From Cerasicoccus sp. TK19100 (GTDB taxonomy: Bacteria > Verrucomicrobiota > Verrucomicrobiia > Opitutales > Cerasicoccaceae): 64,000 nt of DNA. The notes beneath the pieces were generated by a model. It did no database searches and had not been told where the DNA came from. It worked only from the letters and a program-made list of their open reading frames with translations. The position numbers and the translations under genes were made by a program. Of the stretch, positions 35,904-45,457 are shown one piece after another. How positions within the stretch are numbered: the stretch's first letter is position 1; each line of letters opens with the position of its first letter. The stretch covers positions 62,001-126,000 of the forward strand of contig NZ_JAPWDU010000002.1 of NCBI RefSeq assembly GCF_027257155.1, in the 5' to 3' direction.

Positions 35904-37076
35904 ATGTCACTCATGAACAAACTGATTCCGCTGGGCATCCCGCTGGCCTGGCTGAATCTCATTAAGGAAAAAAAGCGCTTCTTCGCGGCCGTCGCCGGGA
36001 TCATCTTCGCGGTGACGATGATGCTCTACCAGATGGGCCTCAAAACCGCGATGTTCACGCAAGTCGTCTTCCCGCACCTGATGCTTAACTGCGACGTGGT
36101 CATGACGAGCCCGCAATATGAGTATTTTGGCATCAGCCGCGGCTTCACGGAGAAGCGCCTCAACCAGGCCTTTGCGTTGCCAGAGGTGGAGGATGTTGCG
36201 CCGCTTTTTTTGGTTAACTTGCCCATCAAAAACCCGAACACTCAGGTCAATCGCGACATCTTTATTATTGGGTTTGACCCGGCGGACAAGCCGTTTGACG
36301 ACCCGGCGATCGAGGAGCAGCAGGGCATGTTGAAAATCCCCGGCAATGCGCTGTTCGATGAGCGCTCGCACGCGAAGTTTGGCCCGATTGTCGAGATGCT
36401 GGAAGAGGGCAGTGTGACCACCGAAACTAATGGACGTGCCACGGAAATCGTTGGTTCATTTGAAATGGGGACCACCTTCGCGGCCGACGGTAATTTGTTG
36501 GTCAGCAAGCAGACGTTTTTCGAAATCTTTCCCGGGCAAAACCCGAATCTGCCTGCCGTAGGCCTGATCCAATTGAAGGATGGCGCTGACAGCCAACTTG
36601 TTGCAAAGCGTCTTCGCGAGATGGTACCTACCGATGTGAAGGTCATGACGCGCGAGGAATTCATCCAAAACGAAAAGGAATACTGGGGCGAACGCACGCC
36701 GATTGGCTTCGTGATTTCGGCCTCGATGACGGTCGCGATTATTGTTGGCGCGGTCATCGTTTACCAGATTCTCTACACCGACGTCACCGACCACCTGGAG
36801 GAATATGCCACGCTGAAATCGATTGGTTTCAAGGACAGCTATTTCATCAGCCTGATCCTGCAAGAGTCAGTGATCCTCAGCGTGCTGGGCTTCATTCCCG
36901 GGGCGGCATTCACGGCCGGCCTTTACTACGTAACGCGCAATGTGGCCTACATGCCGACGTACTTCCAGTGGGACAATGCCGGCATTGTGCTGGGCCTGAC
37001 GATTTTTATGTGCATGCTGGCTGGCGCGCTGGCCACCCGCAAGCTGCGCCACGCTAACCCGGCGGATATTTTTTAA
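35904..37076 (+). CDS. ABC exporter permease, DevC family
   Basis: The 390-residue permease has an FtsX-like layout: a first membrane helix (RFFAAVAGIIFAVTMMLYQ), an extracytoplasmic domain of about 200 residues, and three C-terminal membrane helices. The N-terminal segment IPLAWLNLIKEKKRFFAAVA and the sequence VFPHLMLNCDVVMTSPQYEY fit the DevC subgroup rather than MacB or LolC. YATLKSIGFKDSYFISLILQ is the coupling-helix region. It lies one base after the adaptor and three bases before the ATPase. Confidence 0.88.
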   Translation: MSLMNKLIPLGIPLAWLNLIKEKKRFFAAVAGIIFAVTMMLYQMGLKTAMFTQVVFPHLMLNCDVVMTSPQYEYFGISRGFTEKRLNQAFALPEVEDVAPLFLVNLPIKNPNTQVNRDIFIIGFDPADKPFDDPAIEEQQGMLKIPGNALFDERSHAKFGPIVEMLEEGSVTTETNGRATEIVGSFEMGTTFAADGNLLVSKQTFFEIFPGQNPNLPAVGLIQLKDGADSQLVAKRLREMVPTDVKVMTREEFIQNEKEYWGERTPIGFVISASMTVAIIVGAVIVYQILYTDVTDHLEEYATLKSIGFKDSYFISLILQESVILSVLGFIPGAAFTAGLYYVTRNVAYMPTYFQWDNAGIVLGLTIFMCMLAGALATRKLRHANPADIF

Positions 37077-37079
37077 GTC

Positions 37080-37778
37080 ATGGCGGTTATTGAGATCAAA
37101 GACTTGCGCTATTCGTTTGGCCAGGGCGAGACCCGCCAAGAGGTTTTGCATGGTATCACGGCGGACTTCTCCCGTGGGGAAATTACCATCATTGCCGGGC
37201 CCTCGGGTTCGGGCAAAACCACCTTGCTCAAGCTGATCGCCGGTCTGCGCACAATCCAAACCGGCAGCATCGTGATCGACGGGCAGGCGCTGGAGTCATC
37301 CACGCAAAAGCAGCTCGTGGCCGTGCGCCGCAAGATCGGCTTCATCTTCCAGAGCCATCACCTGATCGGCTCCCTGGATGTGACGCAAAACGTGATGATG
37401 CCGCTGACCTTCGACCCGAAAATGACGGCGTCGAAGGCCAAAGAGCGCGCTCTGGAGATTTTGCACGAAGTCGACCTTAGCGAGCACGTGAACAAGAAGC
37501 CTGAGCAGCTTTCCGGAGGGCAAAAGCAACGCGTGGCCATCGCGCGGGCGCTCGTTCACCGGCCGACCATTATTCTGGCCGACGAGCCCACGGCTTCACT
37601 GGATGGCCCAACGGGGCGCGAAGTGGTCAACCACCTGCAGCGCCTCTCCAAAGAGTTCGGCAATACCATCGTGATGGTGACGCATGACAACCGCATCCTT
37701 GATGTGGCGGACCACCTCGTGACGCTGGTCGACGGCAAGCTTAGCGAGAATGCGCCAGAAGTGGGCTCGGACTTTTAA
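37080..37778 (+). CDS. ABC exporter ATP-binding protein, DevA family
   Basis: The 232-residue ATPase has Walker A AGPSGSGKTTLLKLIAGL near 40, FIFQSHHLIGSLDVTQNVMM, the signature LSGGQKQRVAIARAL, Walker B IILADEPTASLD, and the switch motif MVTHDNRILDVADHL, which is characteristic of the DevA branch. Its last 38 bases overlap, tail to tail, the 3' end of the PEP-CTERM gene on the other strand. Confidence 0.93.
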   Translation: MAVIEIKDLRYSFGQGETRQEVLHGITADFSRGEITIIAGPSGSGKTTLLKLIAGLRTIQTGSIVIDGQALESSTQKQLVAVRRKIGFIFQSHHLIGSLDVTQNVMMPLTFDPKMTASKAKERALEILHEVDLSEHVNKKPEQLSGGQKQRVAIARALVHRPTIILADEPTASLDGPTGREVVNHLQRLSKEFGNTIVMVTHDNRILDVADHLVTLVDGKLSENAPEVGSDF

Positions 37779-39039
37779 GCCTGCGGCGACGCCTTAGCTC
37801 GAAGTAACCCAGCGCGATCATGAGCGCGCCGCCCATCAGATAGGTCGAGGGCTCGGGCACGGGTGCTGGCACGCAGTTTAGCGGATCCGGCGCGGTCGCG
37901 TAGAGGAAGCTGCCGGGTGTCAGCGTGTTTCCATTGAGCGTGGCTTGGTAAAAGCCAAGGCCAGAACCATAGTCGCCATAAAAGCGGATTTGCTGCGCCT
38001 TGGAGTTACCGATGTTCAGGACCTCAAAGGTGTCCATGCCTTGCTGCCAGTTCATCACGGTCAGCATTGTGCCACTGGTAAATGTGCCCGCGCCATTGAA
38101 GTGCAGGCGGTTGGCACCGCTTGTCGAGCCAAAGTCAAAGGTCGAGTTTTTGCTAAGCGTCAGGCTTTGCAGGTTGGACTCCGAGAAGCCCTGCATATTG
38201 AAGATACCGCCCATCGCGTTGATGGTGTTGTCCGTCACATTGGAGCGGCTGAGCAGCAGGGTGCCACACTTGATGTCAATGCCCTGGTTCACGCTAGTAT
38301 TGCCGTTATTCAGGTAGATTTTCGCGCCGCTGGTCACCTCCAACTTCTGCGTGTTCACCGTGGAATTGAAGATCGCGGTGCTGCCGTTGGACACCGAGGT
38401 AAGGCCGTTGCTCACGCTCACGCTGCCATTGAAGGTTGAGACGCTGCCGCCATCGATCAAGAGCTCGACAGCCGAGTTGAGGTTCACGTTGACGGTGTTG
38501 GTGCCGCTGTTGGAGAACTGGTAACGCACGCTGTTGACGTTGATCGTGGAATTGAACTCCGTGCTGCCCTGACCCACGAAATGCATGCGCTGGGCTTGAG
38601 AGAATTCCGAGGTGGCGTTAAAAACAAGTTTGCCCGTGCCAGTGTGGAAATTGAGGTCGGTGCCGTAGAACTTAACGGTTGAGCCGGACAGGGTCTGCGT
38701 GTTGGCGGTGTTGTTGTAGATGGCGTAAGTTTCGCCGCCCACATTGAAGCCAAATACTTCATACACCTGATTGCTGTTGATCGTGTAGCTGCCGCTGCCC
38801 GGGCGAAAATGAAAACCCGCCAAGTCCACATTGGGTTGGTTTACGTTCACGTTGTTGGTAACGGGCAGGGCGAAGTTCCAGACCTCAGATGACGACGAAA
38901 AAGTTGGCTTATTGCCGCCTACCCAGTTGTTCTGGTTGCTGATTTGGCTGTTTTGGCTGCCGTCCCAGTAGTAATTCTGGGCATGCAGTAGCCCCGTGCT
39001 CATGCACATAAAAATGACCCATACGCCTATGTGACGCAT
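37741..39039 (-). CDS. PEP-CTERM exported beta-helix-like protein
   Basis: From the ATG at 39039 (AGGAG 13 bases upstream) the product has 432 residues with a signal peptide (HIGVWVIFMCMSTGLLHAQ). It is a long Asn/Thr/Ser-rich body that starts YYWDGSQNSQIS and is full of short beta-type repeats (FNSTVNTQKLEVTSGAKIY), like autotransporter-associated beta strands. The C-terminus is a sorting signal: VPEPS, a membrane helix, then RRRRRLK. PEP-CTERM proteins are processed by exosortase, often for surface or extracellular-matrix display. No exosortase gene is in the window. An in-frame TTG at 39063 is an alternative start. Confidence 0.85.
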   Translation of the reverse strand: MRHIGVWVIFMCMSTGLLHAQNYYWDGSQNSQISNQNNWVGGNKPTFSSSSEVWNFALPVTNNVNVNQPNVDLAGFHFRPGSGSYTINSNQVYEVFGFNVGGETYAIYNNTANTQTLSGSTVKFYGTDLNFHTGTGKLVFNATSEFSQAQRMHFVGQGSTEFNSTINVNSVRYQFSNSGTNTVNVNLNSAVELLIDGGSVSTFNGSVSVSNGLTSVSNGSTAIFNSTVNTQKLEVTSGAKIYLNNGNTSVNQGIDIKCGTLLLSRSNVTDNTINAMGGIFNMQGFSESNLQSLTLSKNSTFDFGSTSGANRLHFNGAGTFTSGTMLTVMNWQQGMDTFEVLNIGNSKAQQIRFYGDYGSGLGFYQATLNGNTLTPGSFLYATAPDPLNCVPAPVPEPSTYLMGGALMIALGYFELRRRRRLKSPSPLLAHSR

Positions 39040-39106
39040 AACTTGCTGATAGCTCCTCTTCAATTAATCTAGTTTATCGACGCAATTTTTATAAATTAAG
39101 GCCTAA

Positions 39107-39249
39107 TGCCCTAAAAAATACATTGTGCATCAAAGTTCTTGTAGGGCCGTAGGGCACTATTTCAATCAAATAGATTCCGTATTCCCCGCATTTTATTTGG
39201 GAATGGGGGCGCGCCGAAATATTCCCTGCATTCTGTACTTTATGCCCTA
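39107..39249. promoter_or_regulatory. Cluster of TAGGGC(A) motifs upstream of the PEP-CTERM gene
   Basis: The heptamer TAGGGCA or its complement TGCCCTA occurs at 39107-39113, 39150-39156 and 39243-39249, with a shortened TAGGGC at 39142-39147, eight bases from the next copy. The 270-base gap between the two divergent genes holds no other gene. Spacing and repetition suggest a protein-binding site, but no regulator is identified. Confidence 0.3.
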
Positions 39250-39309
39250 ATCGTCAGGTAAGTCATCGTTGGACTTGTAACACGGTTGGGCAAATGTCAT
39301 GGTTGCATC

Positions 39310-39576
39310 ATGATTTCAAAATTCGGTGCGGCGTTAAGTTCAGGATTGGTCATTTGTCTGCTGGCAGGTTGCTCAAACAGCATTCCGGTGGCTGATAAAT
39401 TCGAGCTTGCTGGCGAGCAGACACAGCGCGCAGTCGTTGGCTATGAAGTCACCGACTACGAATACCCAATCCAGGTGCCGAACACCAATCGTTACGTGAC
39501 CATGAAGACCAAGGAGCCGCTCGACGAGCCGCCCACGTACGACGACTACCTGGCCTGGAAAAATTCTCAAAATTAG
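39310..39576 (+). CDS. Small lipoprotein of unknown function
   Basis: From the ATG at 39310 the product has 88 residues with a type II signal peptide ending in the lipobox LLAGC (Cys near residue 20). The mature part is short and acidic with a Tyr/Thr-rich middle (VGYEVTDYEYPIQVPNTNRY) and no known domain. A start eight codons earlier is possible but weakens the signal. It lies three bases before a multi-pass glycosyltransferase gene, so the two are probably cotranscribed. Confidence 0.65.
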   Translation: MISKFGAALSSGLVICLLAGCSNSIPVADKFELAGEQTQRAVVGYEVTDYEYPIQVPNTNRYVTMKTKEPLDEPPTYDDYLAWKNSQN

Positions 39577-39579
39577 CGC

Positions 39580-41541
39580 ATGGACGGCCAAGCGCCTAAA
39601 CCAGCCGCTGGGCGAGGGCCGCGGCTGTTGCTGTTATTGATCCTTGTGGGCTTTGCCTATGCCGTGGCGCATTGTCTGTGGTATGCTGGTCAGCCAATGG
39701 GCGCTCATCCGGTACTGGATGGAAAAGAAAACCTCCAACTGGCTTGGGATATCGCCGACGGCGCATTGCCCAAGGAGCCGTTTTACCGCGCGCCACTTTA
39801 TCCGCTTGTCATCTCGCTCGGGATGGGGCTGGGCTTACCGGAATCGCTGTGGCCGGACTTCGCGCGGCTGATCAATCTCCTGTCCTGGCTGGCCAGCCTG
39901 TGGCTGGTGGCACGCCTGGCGAGAGGCTTGTGGGACGACGATCGCGCCGCGCTTGGGGCCACTGCAATTTGGGCCTTTTATCCAGTGGGGCTCTTCTTCT
40001 TGGGCGATCCGCTGGACATCACGTTGAGCATCGCCCTGTTGCTCGGTGGCTTGGATCGCGCCGTCGCGTTTACCAAAACCGCGAGTGCGCAGGCGGCGTT
40101 GGCCAGCGGATTCCTCTTAGCGCTGGCGGCACTAACGCGCCCGCAGATGTGGGCTATCGCGCTGTCGATACCAGTATTGTTAATCTTTATCGCCTGCTAT
40201 TTTGGCGGACGCGCACCGGAGATCGTCGACGAAAAGAATCCGCAAAAGTCGAAACGTCCGCCGCGTTGGACGGTGTTTTTCATTCTGGTTGGCTTGGCAA
40301 TTCCCGCGCTAATGATGGGTGCCTTTAATCAGAAAATTTCGGGCAAATTTGCGATCATGCCGACGCAGGGGGCATTCAATCTTTGGGCTGCGAATAAGCC
40401 CGGGGCCCATGGTAAATACTATGCGCAGGGCATCGAAATCTATCAGCATGATCAGCACATGAACCCGGCGCGCGTGGAGTCGATTCACCAGTACCGCGAG
40501 GCGATGGGGCCCGACGCGCCGCTGGGCTGGGAGGAGGTCAACGACTACTGGCGGGCGCAGACTCGGGAGATGATTTCGGATGACCCGATTGGCTGGTTTG
40601 GCCGCTTGGCGCGCAAGGGCTATTACCTGCTCAACCACTACGAACAATACAATAACAAGACCTATTCCGTGCACCGGGAGTTGTCGCCGTGGCTGCGTTT
40701 CAATTTCCTGGGGTGGGGTATCTTGCTGGTGGCGGCCGCGCCGTTGATTTTCTTTGGGCGGAAAAATCCTTTTGCGCTCGCGGTTATTTTGTTCGCCTTT
40801 GCTGCGCTGTCCGCCGGGCTGATTTTAACCTACGTGAGCGCACGTTTCCGCCTGCCGTTGGCACCCCTGCTGGCGATCATCGCGGGCGGTTGGTTTACGC
40901 TGCCTTGGCGCGGCTCGAATGGACGCGGGTTAGCGCTGGGCGGTGTGGCATGTTTGCTCGCTGCCGGGCTGGCGTTTACGTCACTCTTTGCCGTGCGCGA
41001 GCCGGACACCCGCGTGCAGGATTATCTGCTGCTGGGTTACGCGGCACTCGATGCCGGGCAAGATGAAGTGGCGCTGGATTGGGCCAACACCGCCCTTGAA
41101 AACAATCCCTCGCGCCTTGCCGCGAAGGAGCTGCTCGTCGTCGCCCGATTTAATTTGGACCTCGCGCGCCTCATCGAATCTGGCGAGAAGCCCGATAATC
41201 TCGCGCTGGCGAGGCGTATCGAAGACGCCATGCCGATCAGCCAAATATCGCCGCGCGTGCGCTACGTTTACGGTGTGTATTTAAACTGGAGCACCATGCC
41301 TGATCTAGCGCGGCCGATCTGGGAGGGCCTGCTCGGATATGATGATTCTGTGACGCAAAGCGCGCTGACTGCCTTGATCATGGTCAGCGAGCCGACATCG
41401 CGTATGAAGATCGCGCTCGCGCAGTTGCCGCCGGAGGAATGGTCGCCGCCACTGCGCGTCGCGATCATGCATCGCAATGGACAGGCACTTTCCTCCGAGG
41501 ACGAGGCGCTACTCGATCAACTTCAGTTGATCTACGACTAA
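39580..41541 (+). CDS. GT39-like multi-pass membrane glycosyltransferase
   Basis: The 653-residue product has about nine to eleven membrane helices over the first 480 residues and a helical soluble tail with TPR-like character ([20 protein letters not shown]). The first periplasmic loop has [20 protein letters not shown] and [12 protein letters not shown], the pattern of polyprenyl-phosphate-dependent (dolichyl-phosphate-mannose-protein mannosyltransferase-like) enzymes, where an Asp in this loop is catalytic. Acceptor and sugar are unknown. Its stop overlaps the stop of the convergent ppk1 gene by 4 bases. Confidence 0.72.
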   Translation: MDGQAPKPAAGRGPRLLLLLILVGFAYAVAHCLWYAGQPMGAHPVLDGKENLQLAWDIADGALPKEPFYRAPLYPLVISLGMGLGLPESLWPDFARLINLLSWLASLWLVARLARGLWDDDRAALGATAIWAFYPVGLFFLGDPLDITLSIALLLGGLDRAVAFTKTASAQAALASGFLLALAALTRPQMWAIALSIPVLLIFIACYFGGRAPEIVDEKNPQKSKRPPRWTVFFILVGLAIPALMMGAFNQKISGKFAIMPTQGAFNLWAANKPGAHGKYYAQGIEIYQHDQHMNPARVESIHQYREAMGPDAPLGWEEVNDYWRAQTREMISDDPIGWFGRLARKGYYLLNHYEQYNNKTYSVHRELSPWLRFNFLGWGILLVAAAPLIFFGRKNPFALAVILFAFAALSAGLILTYVSARFRLPLAPLLAIIAGGWFTLPWRGSNGRGLALGGVACLLAAGLAFTSLFAVREPDTRVQDYLLLGYAALDAGQDEVALDWANTALENNPSRLAAKELLVVARFNLDLARLIESGEKPDNLALARRIEDAMPISQISPRVRYVYGVYLNWSTMPDLARPIWEGLLGYDDSVTQSALTALIMVSEPTSRMKIALAQLPPEEWSPPLRVAIMHRNGQALSSEDEALLDQLQLIYD

Positions 41542-43667
41542 TCATCGGTTGGAGGCGGCTCGGGAATAGCCAACGCGGTGTCACGATTGGGCCCCAGTGG
41601 ATTCACCAGAAAATACTCCTGAGATGAGAAATTCTCATCGGCTTTGGTGCGTCGAATCGGGCTATAGGCACCGTTGGCTTTGAGAACTTTTGCCGTGGTA
41701 TCCTTGAGGTAGGCGGGCAGAATTCCCTTCACCACACGATCCTTCAACTCGGGGTCATAGATCGGAAAAACGCACTCGATGCGACGGAAGAAATTGCGCG
41801 ACATCCAGTCAGCGCTGCCAACAAACAGCTCGGATTCACCATCTCCGTTTTCAAAGTAATAAATGCGGCTGTGCTCCAGGAAACGACCCACGACGCTGCG
41901 CACGCGAATGTTTTCGCTCATCCCGGCCACGCCTGGCACGAGGCTGCAAATGCCGCGAATAATCAAGTCGATCTGCACGCCGGCATTTGAGGCCTCGTAA
42001 AGGTTGTTGATCGTTTCTTTTTCAATCAGGCTGTTGCACTTGGCGATGATGCGCGCGGGCTTGCCTGCCTTGGCGTTTCGCGTTTCGCGCTTGATACGTT
42101 TTTGGATTTCCGAGTGAAGTGTAAAGGGTGCGACCAGCAGGTTTTTGAACTGCGGAGAGAGCGAGAAACCAGTCAACGTATTGAACAAATCCGCGACCTC
42201 GCTGGTGAGCTTTTCGTTGGCCGTAAAGAGGCTCAGGTCAGTATAAATCTTGGCTGTCTTCGGGTTGTAATTCCCGGTGCCCAGATGCGCGTAGCGACGC
42301 AGGCCATTGCCTTCTCGGCGGACTACGAGACAGCATTTGCAGTGCGTCTTGAGGTGCACCAAACCATAGACCACATGCACGCCGACTTCTTCCAGTTCAC
42401 GCGCCCACTGGATGTTGTTAGCCTCGTCGAAGCGGGCCTTTAACTCGACGAGCGCAGTGACTTGTTTTCCATTTTCACAAGCGCGCTTGAGAGCGTCGAT
42501 GATGGGTGAGTCGCCGCTGGTGCGGTAGAGTGTCTGCTTGATGGCAAAGACCTTGGGGTCTACTACCGCCTGGTTCAGGAAGTCCACCACCGGGGAAAAA
42601 GAATCGTATGGATGATGGAGCAGGTGGTCGCGGCTACGGATGTTGGCGAAGAGGTTCGACGTCGCTTTGAGCTCCTCGGGTACGTAGGCTTGGTGCGGTT
42701 TGTCCTTGAGGTCGGGGCGCTCAATCATCGAGTAAACGCTCATCAAGCGCAGCAGGTTGATCGGGCCATTGATGCGGAAAACGTAGTCCGACGGAATGTC
42801 ATTGGCCTTGAGCAGGCTGTCCAACATTTCCTCGTCAACATCGTCCTCAATCTCCAGGCGCACGGGATCGCCCTTGCGCTTTTTGTTGAGCTCTTCCTCG
42901 ATCTTGGTGAGCAGGTTTTCGACTTCCTCTTCGTCGATGTAGAGATCGCTGTTGCGCGTGATGCGGAAGGCCCAGGCACCCTTCATGCGGTAGCCGGGGA
43001 ACAGCTCGTCATCAAACATTTTGATGAGGTCACTGAGGAAGATATACGTCTGCTGCTTGGCCCCCTCGACGTCCAGATAGACAACACGTGGCAGGATGCG
43101 TGGCACCGGGATGACGGCCATGCGCGGCTCTTTACGACCACGCCCGGGCTCAGTCAGCTTGACGAGGATGTTCAGCGATTTGTTGACCAGTTGCGGGAAA
43201 GGGTGGGAGGGGTCGATCGCCATAGGGGTGAGCACAGGGTAAACCTGCTCGGCGAAGTATTGCTTGGCCCAATTCAGCTCTTTGCGGGTCAGTTCCTTGC
43301 GCCCCTTGAAAACGATGCCTTCGTTTTTCATCTGTGGCACCAGTTGTGTGTGCCAGCACTTATATTGGTCTTTAACGAGTGAGGAGGTGATCGCGTGAAT
43401 GCGGCGCAATTGCTCCTTCGGGCCAAGGCCATCGATGCCGACTTCGACTACGCCAGACTCTACTTGCTGCGCCAGACCAGCCACGCGGATTTCAAAAAAC
43501 TCGTCCAGATTGGACGACACAATCGACAGGAATTTCAGCCGTTCGAGCAGCGGTTGCTGTTCGCTTTGAGCTTGTTCGAGGACTCGACGATTGAATGCGA
43601 GCCAACTCAGTTCACGGTTGAAGTAGGCGAGTTTTCGTTTGTTTTTTGCTTTTTTCTGCGTGGCCAT
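41538..43667 (-). CDS. ppk1: Polyphosphate kinase 1
   Basis: PPK1 makes and uses long-chain polyphosphate with ATP. The 709-residue product has the full four-domain layout: an N-terminal [19 protein letters not shown], a head domain, [13 protein letters not shown], the two phospholipase-D-like catalytic domains with [15 protein letters not shown] and [16 protein letters not shown], and the phospho-His region [15 protein letters not shown]. Length is normal for the family. No exopolyphosphatase or phosphate-uptake gene is adjacent. Confidence 0.97.
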   Translation of the reverse strand: MATQKKAKNKRKLAYFNRELSWLAFNRRVLEQAQSEQQPLLERLKFLSIVSSNLDEFFEIRVAGLAQQVESGVVEVGIDGLGPKEQLRRIHAITSSLVKDQYKCWHTQLVPQMKNEGIVFKGRKELTRKELNWAKQYFAEQVYPVLTPMAIDPSHPFPQLVNKSLNILVKLTEPGRGRKEPRMAVIPVPRILPRVVYLDVEGAKQQTYIFLSDLIKMFDDELFPGYRMKGAWAFRITRNSDLYIDEEEVENLLTKIEEELNKKRKGDPVRLEIEDDVDEEMLDSLLKANDIPSDYVFRINGPINLLRLMSVYSMIERPDLKDKPHQAYVPEELKATSNLFANIRSRDHLLHHPYDSFSPVVDFLNQAVVDPKVFAIKQTLYRTSGDSPIIDALKRACENGKQVTALVELKARFDEANNIQWARELEEVGVHVVYGLVHLKTHCKCCLVVRREGNGLRRYAHLGTGNYNPKTAKIYTDLSLFTANEKLTSEVADLFNTLTGFSLSPQFKNLLVAPFTLHSEIQKRIKRETRNAKAGKPARIIAKCNSLIEKETINNLYEASNAGVQIDLIIRGICSLVPGVAGMSENIRVRSVVGRFLEHSRIYYFENGDGESELFVGSADWMSRNFFRRIECVFPIYDPELKDRVVKGILPAYLKDTTAKVLKANGAYSPIRRTKADENFSSQEYFLVNPLGPNRDTALAIPEPPPTDD

Positions 43668-43796
43668 TTCCTGTGTGTAAAATCCTCATCAGCAAGCAGT
43701 TTCAGGCAAGGCTAAAAGACAACGCCAAGCTGGGTTAATTTTATATTTTCCTGAATTCGACTCGCCTTGGGTCGGAGCCTAAATAGTTTGGTCGCA

Positions 43797-44837
43797 GTGA
43801 AGAGCCTTCTCATTAGCGGGCGTTGCCCGTATAACAACCATCAGGAAAATAGCCTTCAGGAAGCCGGTGTGGACGCCCGTATCTACGAAAACTGGGGCAT
43901 CCATCTGCCCGAGCATTTGGATGCGATCCTCGACGAGCAACCCGACATCGTACACTTGCAATGGCCGGAGTCTGTTTGCCGCCACCAGGAGATCGCGCCA
44001 GAGGAAATCCTGAATGCATTTCCGGATGTTTTGGGTCGACTGCGAACCGCGGGGATCAAGCTCTTTTGGACAATGCATAATCTGCTACCTCATGATCGCG
44101 CGAAGGCCGATTTCTGGCGACGATTTTACCAGCTTTTCGCGGACCATTGCGACGTCTGTTGCCACCATTCGGAGTGGGGGAAGTCGGTTGCGCTTGATGC
44201 CTATGTCTATCCCCGAGCGCAGCACGTGGTGTTGCGGCATGGTTATTTCCATCAGGATGTTTTCCCTGCAGTGGAGAAAAGCAAGGCGCGGCAGGAGCTT
44301 GGCTTGCCGAGCGATGCACGGATTTTCCTGAACGTCGGATCGCTGCGTCCGGATAAGCAGGTCGCCGAAATCATTGACGTTTTCGAGGGGCGGCAAGACG
44401 TGTTGCTTCTGGCCGGTAGCGCCAACTCCGACTATGCGAAACAGCAAATTGCGCGCGCCGAATCGTTGAGCAATGTGGTCATCCATCCGGGCTTTATCGA
44501 CGACCAGCAAGTTTCCCTGATGGCCAACGCGGCGGATTGCTTTCTCTTCATGCAGGGTGATCATCACCTGACATCCGGTGCTCCGCATTTATCGCAGGCT
44601 TATCTGTTGCCACAGATCACGCTGGATTTCCCCTACGCGCGGGAGGTGCTGGGCGAAGGCGCGGTTTACATCGAGTCCAGCGAACGCCGCTTCGAGCGCC
44701 TCGCAAGCACTCTGGATGCCCTCGATACCTCGCAGTTGAACCACGTAGTGCAATCCGTAAAAAGCAGTCGACGCCTATGGCATTGGAGCGTGATTGCCGA
44801 GGAAACCAGGGCCGCATACCTACAAGCATTGCGCTAA
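43797..44837 (+). CDS. GT4-like glycosyltransferase
   Basis: From the GTG at 43797 the product has 346 residues: an N-terminal Rossmann-like domain (KSLLISGRCPYNNHQ) and a C-terminal GT-B domain with FLNVGSLRPDKQVAEIIDVF, VVIHPGFIDDQQVSLMANAA, and LDFPYAREVLGEGAVYIES near the nucleotide-sugar site. No signal peptide or membrane helix is visible. A TTG at 43788 lies at a good distance from GGAG (43774-43777) and may be the true start. It is divergent from ppk1. The sugar donor and acceptor are unknown. Confidence 0.72.
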   Translation: MKSLLISGRCPYNNHQENSLQEAGVDARIYENWGIHLPEHLDAILDEQPDIVHLQWPESVCRHQEIAPEEILNAFPDVLGRLRTAGIKLFWTMHNLLPHDRAKADFWRRFYQLFADHCDVCCHHSEWGKSVALDAYVYPRAQHVVLRHGYFHQDVFPAVEKSKARQELGLPSDARIFLNVGSLRPDKQVAEIIDVFEGRQDVLLLAGSANSDYAKQQIARAESLSNVVIHPGFIDDQQVSLMANAADCFLFMQGDHHLTSGAPHLSQAYLLPQITLDFPYAREVLGEGAVYIESSERRFERLASTLDALDTSQLNHVVQSVKSSRRLWHWSVIAEETRAAYLQALR

Positions 44838-44965
44838 ATGTTTGGCCGTTTACTATGACTGGATTCATTGGTAACATCTTCGTGACGCCATGAGTCTGCG
44901 CTTGTGCTCAGCGGATCCTTTCCCCAAGAACGGCTCATCAACAAGGGCTTATAAACCTTGCAGCC

Positions 44966-45424
44966 ATGTTTGAATTCATTGCACTCATTTTCTTTCTATT
45001 CGTGGTGGCGCTGGCCTTTGCCTGGATTGAGATCAACACCGAGGGCACCCAAGGTGCCGGCTGGGCCGAGGATTTGCCAACGTGGAAAATCGACCACCCG
45101 CTCGTGGTCATGCTTTGGAGTGGGCGGCCGTTGACGGGATACCATTCCTCCATTCTGATCTTCATGCTCATCATGGTGCATTTTCCGTTCTTTGTAGGGC
45201 TGGAGTGGACCGCTGCTGCCGAGCGCAAGGTGATCGGGTTCTACATGCTGTTCTGGGTACTGGAGGACTTCCTGTGGTTCGTGATCAACCCGGCCTACGG
45301 AGTAAAGCGCTTCCGTAAAGAGTTGATTTGGTGGCATGCGCCGCGATGGTGGAAAGGCGCGCCGCTGGATTATTGGGTTTTCACGCCGCTCGGAATTATA
45401 CTACTAGTTAGTGGATACTTTTAA
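44966..45424 (+). CDS. Small four-helix membrane protein of unknown function
   Basis: The 152-residue product has likely membrane helices at about 4-20, 60-82, 88-108 and 137-152. Between them are Trp-rich loops (GWAEDLPTWKIDHPLVVM, IWWHAPRWW). No family is recognised. It lies 33 bases before a glycosyltransferase-like gene on the same strand. Gene reality is supported by the coherent hydrophobic pattern and by codon use like its neighbours. Confidence 0.65.
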   Translation: MFEFIALIFFLFVVALAFAWIEINTEGTQGAGWAEDLPTWKIDHPLVVMLWSGRPLTGYHSSILIFMLIMVHFPFFVGLEWTAAAERKVIGFYMLFWVLEDFLWFVINPAYGVKRFRKELIWWHAPRWWKGAPLDYWVFTPLGIILLVSGYF

Positions 45425-45457
45425 ACGCAACCCATCTCCACTCCATCTTTACCCATC

